Shown in pieces: positions 6,082 to 11,327 of a DNA stretch of 11,327 nucleotides. The translations under genes were made by a program, and so were the position numbers. Origin of the DNA: Candidatus Atribacteria bacterium (GTDB lineage: Bacteria; Atribacterota; Atribacteria; Atribacterales; Atribacteraceae); assembly GCA_026390275.1 (NCBI GenBank), contig JAPLGF010000208.1:1-11327 (forward strand), in the 5' to 3' direction. Numbering within the stretch: the first letter of the stretch is position 1; each line of letters starts with the position of its first letter. The notes under the pieces are model-generated. The model was not told the DNA's origin. It searched no databases and saw only the letters and a program-made list of their open reading frames with translations.

Positions 6082-8487
6082 TTATGGTAATGTTTCCATC
6101 CGCGGTCCTTTCATGGTCTCGACAAAAAGCTCGACTACCCATGGATCGAATTGAGAACCGGCACATCGCTGCAGTTCATTTATTGTATCGGCAGGTGGGA
6201 GGGGAAGTTTATAGGGTCTTCCGGTGGTCATCACCTCATAGGCTTCCACAACGGCGTTGATACGCGCCAGGAGAGGAATCGCTTCCCCTTTCAGACCCTG
6301 CGGATAACCAGTCCCGTCCCAACGTTCATGATGGGTGAGAACGAAATCAGCCAGGGAGGCATATTCGGGGGTGGAGACGAGAATCCGGTACCCGATCTCG
6401 GAATGTTTTTTCACTACTTCCCACTCTTCTTTCGTCAAGGGACCAGTTTTATTCAGGATGTCTCGCGGGATGGCCACCTTCCCCAAGTCATGGAGACGGG
6501 CTAAGAGTTCAAGCTCTTCCGGTTGGTTGCTTTTCAGATTGGCAACTAAACCGACTTCGCGGGACAGCCTCTGCATCCGCCGGACATGTTTTTCGGTTTC
6601 AGGAGTGGTATTCCACAGTGAACGTTCCAGGGAAGCAATGAGCGAGGTATGGATGGTTCGGCTCTCAGTAAGTTTGTTTCGATACATCCGGTTTTCGGCG
6701 TCCTGAATAATCTCCCGTATGTCTTTATCTGTTCGAATTCTGGTGGCGGACCCCATGGCAATACTCAACCGGATGGCATATTCATCACCCTCACAATCAT
6801 TCTGAATCCGATTGGCGATGTTGTGAGCCACTGTTTCTGTCGTTCGGGGCAGGAGAATGATGAATTCGTCTCCTCCCCAGCGAGCAACAATGTCTTCCTG
6901 CCGGGTGGATTTTTTTATCACCTCGGTGGCCCGGATCAAAAGGGTATCCCCTTCCAAATGGCCGAAGGCATCATTCACCACCTTGAGGCCATTCACATCA
7001 CACATAATGATACTCAGAGGAAGCTGCCGGACGGCGTCAAGTCTTTTCAGTTCCTCTTCTAAGAACGCCCGATTATACATACCGGTGAGGGCGTCATGGA
7101 AACTCATGAAATTGATCCGTTCTTCCGCCTGGTGCCGTTCGGTGATGTCCTGGGAGGCGGTCACCAAACCAACGGTCCGGCCTTCGCTATTCTTCAGGGG
7201 GAGTTTGCAGCAGGAGAGCCACCTACCATCGTTTAGCTTCGTCTCTCGATTCATCATGGGCTGGCCGGTGGTCATGATGCGCTGTTCTTCGGAAAAGAAT
7301 GTCTCCGCCAAATCAGCCGGGAAAAAATCGAAGTCGGTTTTTCCCCTGAGCTCTTCGGGAGTCTTCACTCCAAAAAAGTTCATGAGGGGTTGATTGAAAA
7401 GGAGGAATCGACTTTTGGTATCTTTCACATCGATCAGATCAGGAATGATGTCAAAAAGAGTTCGCAGGAGAGACTGTTCTTCTGCCAGTGCCTGTTTTGC
7501 CTTCACCCGTTCGGTGATATCTTCCATGATGGCCATCCGGAAAAGGATATTTCCTTCGCCATCCCGAACCAGGGAGGTGGTGAGCCACACCCAGACGATC
7601 TCGCCATTTTTGCGGAGGTACCGTTTCTCCAATTGATAGTGGTCACACTGACCGGCATAGAGCTGGGCATTCATTTCTTTACCCTTTTCGATGTCGTCTG
7701 GATGAGTCACCTGCTCGAGGGTCAGATGACAAAGCTCATCAAGCGGGTAACCGAGAATATTCTGAATGGCGGGATTGATTTGGAATGGATATTCCTGACG
7801 ATCGATGAGCATGATTCCCATGGCAGAACTTTCGAAAACCGCCCGGAACAGGGCTTTACTCTCCTGCAGACGATCCATCATGTTTTTCAGATCGGTGATG
7901 TCCCGGGAAATACCCACAATACCGGTAATAGTCCCATCCCGATCCTGGATGGGGACCTTGGTGTCGGTAAACCAGTGATGGGAACCATCGTTGATCTGGT
8001 AATGAATCATTTTTTCCGTGAGGGGTTGCCCGGTTTTCATGATGTTCTGCTCATCTTGAAGAGCTTCGTGGGCTGGTTCCGGGGGGAAGAAATCGAGGTC
8101 GGTATGACCGAGCGCTTCTTCGGGAGTCTTGACCCCCAGGACCCGGGCTTGATAACGGTTGATGCGGGTGAAACGAGATTGCAGATCCTTAAAATAAATG
8201 GAAACCGGCACATTCTCCATCAGGATCTGCAGGAACTCCCGTTCATGAAGGAGTTCCCCTTTGATCCTTTTCTGTTCCTTCAGAAAACGGTCGATGATCC
8301 ATCCACAGAGGAGAAAAACAAATATCATGCTGGTGTATTCAATAATTTTCCGGGTGTTGAGGGCGATGAGGAGAGTATCCCAAAATTTTCCCCCGAGTGG
8401 AGGAATGGAATTAACGGTTAAATCAATGATGGAAACGAACACCCCCAGCATCAGAGAATAGAGAATAATGGCATGCCTGATTTTCAC
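6082..8487 (-). CDS. Membrane-bound three-PAS, GGDEF and HD-GYP c-di-GMP turnover protein
   Basis: The 801-residue protein has two predicted membrane segments (about 8-26 and 49-67) followed by three PAS domains (about 81-200, 205-328, 332-452), each ending in a DIT-type motif. A GGDEF diguanylate cyclase domain (about 455-610) has intact W537-GGDEF, metal-site D497 and an allosteric I-site R529-x-x-D532 at the standard five-residue spacing. An HD-GYP phosphodiesterase domain follows (about 620-795) with H634, H666-D667, K670, H695, HHERWDGTGYP (719-728) and a normal C-terminus. The Asp usually found in ADxYDA is Glu here (E748, with E751 for the second Asp). It should sense a signal near the membrane and make and/or degrade c-di-GMP. 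Start is GTG, chosen for the KIRH charged N-terminus before the first helix. PAS1 and PAS3 are clear duplicates. It has its own promoter and is convergent with the AIM24-family gene. Confidence 0.93.
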   Translation of the reverse strand: MKIRHAIILYSLMLGVFVSIIDLTVNSIPPLGGKFWDTLLIALNTRKIIEYTSMIFVFLLCGWIIDRFLKEQKRIKGELLHEREFLQILMENVPVSIYFKDLQSRFTRINRYQARVLGVKTPEEALGHTDLDFFPPEPAHEALQDEQNIMKTGQPLTEKMIHYQINDGSHHWFTDTKVPIQDRDGTITGIVGISRDITDLKNMMDRLQESKALFRAVFESSAMGIMLIDRQEYPFQINPAIQNILGYPLDELCHLTLEQVTHPDDIEKGKEMNAQLYAGQCDHYQLEKRYLRKNGEIVWVWLTTSLVRDGEGNILFRMAIMEDITERVKAKQALAEEQSLLRTLFDIIPDLIDVKDTKSRFLLFNQPLMNFFGVKTPEELRGKTDFDFFPADLAETFFSEEQRIMTTGQPMMNRETKLNDGRWLSCCKLPLKNSEGRTVGLVTASQDITERHQAEERINFMSFHDALTGMYNRAFLEEELKRLDAVRQLPLSIIMCDVNGLKVVNDAFGHLEGDTLLIRATEVIKKSTRQEDIVARWGGDEFIILLPRTTETVAHNIANRIQNDCEGDEYAIRLSIAMGSATRIRTDKDIREIIQDAENRMYRNKLTESRTIHTSLIASLERSLWNTTPETEKHVRRMQRLSREVGLVANLKSNQPEELELLARLHDLGKVAIPRDILNKTGPLTKEEWEVVKKHSEIGYRILVSTPEYASLADFVLTHHERWDGTGYPQGLKGEAIPLLARINAVVEAYEVMTTGRPYKLPLPPADTINELQRCAGSQFDPWVVELFVETMKGPRMETLP

Positions 8488-8488
8488 G

Positions 8489-8507
8489 AAAAAGGAAACT
8501 CCTTTTT
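8489..8507 (-). promoter_or_regulatory. Hairpin that occludes the ribosome binding site of the c-di-GMP gene
   Basis: AAAAAGGA and TCCTTTTT form a perfect 8-bp inverted repeat with a 3-nt loop, ending 1 nt before the GTG start. On the mRNA the AAGGAG sequence is in the first arm and loop, so pairing would hide it. The stem is mostly A/U, so it could melt readily. Confidence 0.5.
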
Positions 8508-8553
8508 GTTCCGAAGATAAAAAAATTGCTTCAAATAGATATTATTCACCTAT

Positions 8554-8562
8554 ATTATATCA
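8554..8562 (-). promoter_or_regulatory. Extended -10 promoter for the c-di-GMP gene
   Basis: The minus strand carries TGA directly before a perfect TATAAT (8554-8559). No good -35 element lies at the usual distance, which fits an extended -10 promoter. The predicted leader is about 60 nt and includes the ribosome-binding-site hairpin. Confidence 0.5.
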
Positions 8563-9152
8563 ATTTAAGAAATTTCATTACTGTTCTATTCCGGAAATAC
8601 GTTGAGAAGATGTGGACCCTCTTCCCGATTTCCCGAGCCCCAATTATTTCACCTTTTCCCTTCATTACTCATCAGAAGCGAATCACCCTGAAAGGGACCC
8701 ACATACCTACTCTATCTTCCGGACACGGAAATCTTAAAGAAGGAAATCGAATGGGGGGCGATAGCTACTCGGTGAGATGAAGAGAGTCATTGTGACTTCT
8801 CGACCTCTTTGGTGGCAAAACGCAAGAAGAAAAGAAGGGAAATAAAAAAACCACGGATCCTAACAAACCATCCAGCCAGCCGTTCATCTTCCCAAGAGTC
8901 TCGAATCATTTTCTTGACCCTCAAGAAGCTAAAGAGTTGATCGTTCTCCCGTCCCTGCGGAAAGGAGGGCCCGTTTTTTCTCCCCTGCGGGAGAAAAACC
9001 ACCTACAACTCCACCGACTTTCCAATTTCTCAGAATCCGTGGTGTCAATATGCTATCACCATTTATCAGTTTTGTCAAATGATGCCCCCTCTGCAATTGG
9101 GAAAAGAAATGAAAATGACTGATCTTTGTTTCTTGGTTCATTTCCTTAAACT
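8563..9152. other. Gene-poor intergenic stretch with a perfect palindrome at 8975-8998
   Basis: No frame here has both a plausible start with ribosome binding site and family-like residues; short frames on both strands look random. The one clear structure is TTTTTCTCCC-CTGC-GGGAGAAAAA (8975-8998), a perfect 10-bp inverted repeat with a 4-nt loop. T-runs precede and A-runs follow on both strands, the wrong order for an intrinsic terminator. A related but degenerate block (CTCCCGTCCCTGCGG) lies about 30 bp to its left, at 8946-8960, so it may be a two-copy palindromic intergenic element. Confidence 0.45.
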
Positions 9153-9256
9153 ATTCACGATTCACGATTCACGGTTTTTGCACGACTCACGGTTTTGGCC
9201 CAATTCCACAATTCCACATTTTCACGCGACTCACGACTCACGACTCACGATTCACG
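9153..9256. repeat. ATTCACG/ACTCACG heptamer arrays with octamer insert
   Basis: Three perfect ATTCACG copies (9153-9173) and, in a second block, three ACTCACG plus one ATTCACG (9229-9256), with a single ACTCACG at 9185-9191. Between them, on the minus strand, the octamer TGTGGAAT occurs twice (within 9201-9218). The right array runs into the 3' end of the solute-binding protein gene and supplies its stop codon. The heptamer-plus-octamer layout recurs at 3817-3864. Confidence 0.8.
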
Positions 9257-10038
9257 GTATTTTCCGGGTAGAACTGGGGAAACCACTTTTCCTGAATCTT
9301 TCTGAGGGAGCCGTCTGCTTTCATCTGGTCAAAAGCCTTTTCCCAAGCCAAGATGGTCTCCTCCGGCGTCCCCTGGGAAAGAGTGATGAAATAGTCATAG
9401 GATTGGATGACATAGACCTTCTCCAGGTCCTCCATCCGAAAGCCCGCTTGCTTGACGATGTCCGGCGCCGTTATGTCCGTGAAGGCGCACAGATCGATTT
9501 CACAGACCAACAATTTTTTCACGTTCTCCGTTGGCTGATCCACACTCACCAGGTTTTCGAATCCCTTCTCCCGGAGGAATTGCTCGGAGAACCATCCCCG
9601 AACGGTTCCGATTTTCCTGAGAGCTCTGGCGTCTTCCAGGCTGGCGATTTTAAGACCGGCGCCCTTCCTGGCGTACAGGGCATCGTTGTAACTACCGATT
9701 GGGCCGATCCAGGTGAAGAGCTTTTCCCGCTCGGGCGTCCGGGTCGTTGAGAACAGGACCACGTTCGGCGTCGACGCGGCGATTTGGTAAGCGTCACCCC
9801 AGGCCATCAGTTCGATCTGACCCTGGACCTGGAGGCGTTTCATCAGGGTTTCCACGATCTCCGTGGCATAGCCGGTCACTTTCCCATCTTTCTGGAAGGT
9901 GATCGGGGGATAATCCTCGGTGAGCAAGCGGAGTGTCGGTGTCTTTGTTTTGATGGCCGGGTCGGCGGACCAGGCCGGCAGGGCGATACATCCGATCGTG
10001 AACCAGCATAAAATAACATAGAGAATTTTCCGCTTCAT
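9238..10038 (-). CDS. Periplasmic substrate-binding protein, family 3 (amino-acid ABC type)
   Basis: From ATG 10038 the product is 266 residues, a normal size for family-3 solute-binding proteins (PF00497, HisJ/FliY-like). AAGGAGGT lies 7 nt upstream, and the protein then starts MKRKILYVILCWFTIGC, a signal peptide with likely cleavage after A25 (AWSA/DPA). An upstream in-frame ATG at 10203 is rejected because it precedes the promoter. Family features are LTEDYPPITFQKDGKVTGY, EIVETLMKRL, STTRTPEREKLFTWIGPI carrying the ligand-binding Arg, and a C-terminal LRKIQEKWFPQ. No permease or ATPase gene adjoins it, so it is an orphan that may serve a transporter encoded elsewhere or a sensor. The last five residues (VNRES) and stop are read from the heptamer array, so the original C-terminus may have been altered. 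Ligand unknown. Confidence 0.9.
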   Translation of the reverse strand: MKRKILYVILCWFTIGCIALPAWSADPAIKTKTPTLRLLTEDYPPITFQKDGKVTGYATEIVETLMKRLQVQGQIELMAWGDAYQIAASTPNVVLFSTTRTPEREKLFTWIGPIGSYNDALYARKGAGLKIASLEDARALRKIGTVRGWFSEQFLREKGFENLVSVDQPTENVKKLLVCEIDLCAFTDITAPDIVKQAGFRMEDLEKVYVIQSYDYFITLSQGTPEETILAWEKAFDQMKADGSLRKIQEKWFPQFYPENTVNRES

Positions 10039-10073
10039 AACTGAGACCTCCTTCGGTTTTATGGGGGTACTTT

Positions 10074-10096
10074 CGTCGCAAAGCGTTGCGGCGACG
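10074..10096 (-). promoter_or_regulatory. GC-rich hairpin in the leader of the family-3 binding-protein gene
   Basis: CGTCGCAA pairs with TTGCG/ACG across a 3-nt bulge with a 4-nt loop. It lies between the predicted transcription start and the ribosome binding site. No T-run follows. It may affect message stability; no known riboswitch was recognised. Confidence 0.35.
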
Positions 10097-10156
10097 TCTC
10101 GGGACAGTTTCCTTTTCTCTACCGGGTTTGATAAGAACTTGCTTTTCTGATGTAGA

Positions 10157-10185
10157 AGTATAGGGAAGAGTGAGTGGCGTGTCAA
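10157..10185 (-). promoter_or_regulatory. Strong sigma-70 promoter for the family-3 binding-protein gene
   Basis: Consensus TTGACA (10180-10185), 17-bp spacer and TATACT (10157-10162) on the minus strand. Transcription would start near 10150, leaving a leader of about 110 nt. Confidence 0.75.
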
Positions 10186-10205
10186 GAAAGCGAATTGAAT
10201 CATCT

Positions 10206-10355
10206 AAAATCTTGATGAACTCCTATCGTTGCCTCAGCTAAATATCTTGACGTTAACTATCCTCCCTCCAGGTGATTTGTAAAGACAGGAGGTAACGAAA
10301 TGGAGTTTGGTATAGAATTTTAATTGAGGCAACGAATCCATTTCATCAAGATTTT
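10206..10355. repeat. 150-bp MITE-like element with 31-bp imperfect terminal inverted repeats
   Basis: The left end reads AAAATCTTGATGAA, six bases, then TCGTTGCCTCA (10206-10236). The right end (10325-10355) is the exact inverse complement of the 14- and 11-base blocks, with only the six middle bases different. Inside, CGTTA/TAACG and CCTCC/GGAGG can also pair, so the whole element can fold into a long hairpin. No transposase is present and no clear target-site duplication was found. It lies between the divergent promoter of the binding-protein gene and the last gene of the window. Confidence 0.6.
10300..10323 (+). CDS. Possible seven-codon mini-ORF inside the inverted-repeat element
   Basis: AGGAGGT at 10287-10293 lies six bases before an ATG; the frame reads MEFGIEF and stops. 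The ribosome binding site is one of the best in the window, but it can be masked by pairing with CCTCC at 10261-10265. It could be a leader peptide or the stub of a deleted gene. Expression is not shown by the sequence. Confidence 0.2.
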   Translation: MEFGIEF

Positions 10356-10472
10356 TATGTGAGGCATCATGATGGTACTGGTCAACTCGCAATGGCATCT
10401 TAAGACGTTTATTGTTTCCAACTCAACGACTCCCCATCTCAACATTACTTTTAGGAAGGAGTGAAGGTCAAA

Positions 10473-11327
10473 ATGGATGAAATCATCCAGTGGTTTCTGA
10501 GTAGTTCGCCGTGGGTGGAGTACCGTACCCGCCTGGATCTTCTGGATCAACCTGAGAACCACCCTCAGGTTCAAAAGGTACGCCAGGCAATGATATCCCA
10601 TCCTCAGATCCAATCCCTCCTCCATGATCTCAGTAAGGGATTTGATGTTCTCTTGAACAACCACAAAAGCGCCGGTCATCCCATTCACCAGCTCTCATTT
10701 GTAGCTGATCTTGGGATTCATGCCGATGATGGGAACGTCGAATATATTGTAAATCATATTTTGGAACATCAATCTCTCCAGGGACCATTTCAGGTGCTCA
10801 TGAATATTTCTCCCCATTATGGGGGTACGGGGGAAAATCAATGGGCATGGGCACTCTGTGATGCGCCCGTGGTTCTCTATTCTCTCTTTAAACTCGGCCT
10901 GGGACAGGATAACCGGGTTCAAAAGGGTATCCATTATCTGGCGAGTGTGGTTCGAGACAACGGATGGTGGTGTATGGTCTCCCCGGAATTAGGAAAATTC
11001 CGGGGACCTGGCCGAAAGGACGACCCCTGTCCCTACGCCACCTTAGTGATGTTGAAACTCCTTTCTCTGACGGAGGAATACCGGCAGAGCGAGACATGCC
11101 GCATTGGGGCTGAGGTTCTCCTCCGTCTGTGGGAAAGAAGCCAGGATCTTCATCCCTACCTGTTTTATATGGGAACGGATTTTCGGAAACTCAAAGTACC
11201 ATTGGTCTGGTATGACATCGTCCATGTCCTCGAAGTGTTAAGTTCCTTCCCGTGGCTGAGAGGTGACAGCCGGTTACAGAACATGTTCGAAGTGGCCCGT
11301 TCCAAAAAAGACAGCGAGGGAAAGTAT
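10473..11327 (+). CDS. Conserved protein of unknown function, probable alpha/alpha-toroid (terpenoid-cyclase-like) fold (partial)
   Basis: The frame is open from ATG 10473 to the window end (285 residues, no stop reached). Ribosome binding site candidates are AAGGAG 11 nt upstream and GAAGG nearer the start. The protein is soluble-looking, without signal peptide, and rich in Trp, Leu and His. Segments such as PWVEYRTRLDLL, HQLSFVADLG, FQVLMNISPHYGGTGENQW, DNGWWCMVSPELGKFRGPGR, DDPCPYATLVMLKLL and MGTDFRKLKVPLVWYDIVHVL look like the repeated helix pairs and turns of alpha/alpha-toroid proteins (prenyltransferase/squalene-cyclase-like), and I recognise the pattern from unnamed bacterial proteins. 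No DxDD cyclase motif is seen in the visible part, so enzymatic cyclase activity is not supported. I cannot assign a function. No convincing promoter was found in the 117 bp between the inverted-repeat element and the start. Confidence 0.75.
   Translation, partial: MDEIIQWFLSSSPWVEYRTRLDLLDQPENHPQVQKVRQAMISHPQIQSLLHDLSKGFDVLLNNHKSAGHPIHQLSFVADLGIHADDGNVEYIVNHILEHQSLQGPFQVLMNISPHYGGTGENQWAWALCDAPVVLYSLFKLGLGQDNRVQKGIHYLASVVRDNGWWCMVSPELGKFRGPGRKDDPCPYATLVMLKLLSLTEEYRQSETCRIGAEVLLRLWERSQDLHPYLFYMGTDFRKLKVPLVWYDIVHVLEVLSSFPWLRGDSRLQNMFEVARSKKDSEGKY

Noticed and set aside
7390..8421. 343-codon open frame on the plus strand opposite the c-di-GMP gene
   Set aside because: It is antisense to a protein with clear PAS domains, shows no family-like residues and has no ribosome binding site; open antisense frames are expected from the codon bias of the real gene.
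8526..8780. 84-codon plus-strand frame in the intergenic stretch
   Set aside because: No ribosome binding site, no recognisable residues, and it covers the promoter of the c-di-GMP gene.
8600..8800. Riboswitch (for example c-di-GMP or cobalamin type) upstream of the c-di-GMP gene
   Set aside because: I found no conserved core of these classes, and the stretch lies upstream of the predicted promoter.
8975..8998. Intrinsic terminator
   Set aside because: T-runs come before and A-runs after the stem on both strands, the opposite of what a terminator needs.
8787..9002. 71-codon minus-strand frame
   Set aside because: Half of it is encoded by the palindromic blocks (repeating PQGR), and there is no ribosome binding site, so it is treated as non-coding.
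9153..9256. CRISPR array
   Set aside because: Units are seven bases and contiguous, with no spacers of 30-40 bases.
10039..10203. 55-residue N-terminal extension of the family-3 binding protein
   Set aside because: The promoter and a perfect ribosome binding site lie within it, and the signal peptide starts at 10038.
10320..10688. 122-codon minus-strand frame near the inverted-repeat element
   Set aside because: It overlaps the start of the better supported plus-strand gene and reads as a random composition with no ribosome binding site.

Overview
The window is bacterial DNA of medium G+C. Genes are tightly spaced in places, Shine-Dalgarno sequences are strong (AGGAGG types), and sigma-70-like promoters can be read. 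The gene mix is a carbohydrate-type ABC importer, a uroporphyrinogen-decarboxylase-family protein, a divergent E1-type thiamine enzyme and a large c-di-GMP protein. This suggests an anaerobic heterotroph, perhaps of the Atribacterota or a Firmicutes-like group. There is no rRNA or marker gene here, so that placement is a guess. No tRNA, rRNA, CRISPR array or intact insertion sequence was seen.

Left part (1-3803, all on the minus strand). A promoter at 3775-3803, followed by a cluster of inverted-repeat half-sites, drives a roughly 200-nt leader. After it come a sugar-type solute-binding protein with a broken reading frame, an intercistronic hairpin and one MalF/UgpA-type permease. The expected second permease is absent; only a 13-codon stub overlaps the first permease's stop codon. 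No ATPase gene is present. Next come a cyclase (kynurenine-formamidase-like) gene and the start of a divergent E1-alpha dehydrogenase gene, which overlap by 14 bp. The importer looks damaged at two places while the downstream enzymes look intact, possibly served by a promoter inside the stub region.

Centre (3882-6037). A URO-D-family gene (minus) with its own promoter and a terminator-like hairpin is divergent from an AIM24/TIGR00266-family gene (plus). The divergent promoters nearly abut. Four TAATCAG heptamers lie next to the URO-D ribosome binding site.

Right part (6082-11327). A GTG-started 801-residue membrane protein with three PAS domains, GGDEF and HD-GYP lies on the minus strand, with a ribosome-binding-site hairpin just before its start. 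A gene-poor stretch of about 700 bp follows, containing a perfect palindrome and heptamer repeats. The repeats run into, and supply the stop codon of, a periplasmic family-3 solute-binding protein with a strong promoter. Upstream of that lies a 150-bp MITE-like element with 31-bp imperfect terminal inverted repeats. The last gene (plus, cut by the window end) encodes a conserved protein of unknown function.

Two points stand out: the dispersed repeat/palindromic elements (heptamer arrays at three loci and the 150-bp inverted-repeat element), and the decay of an otherwise well-regulated transporter operon.
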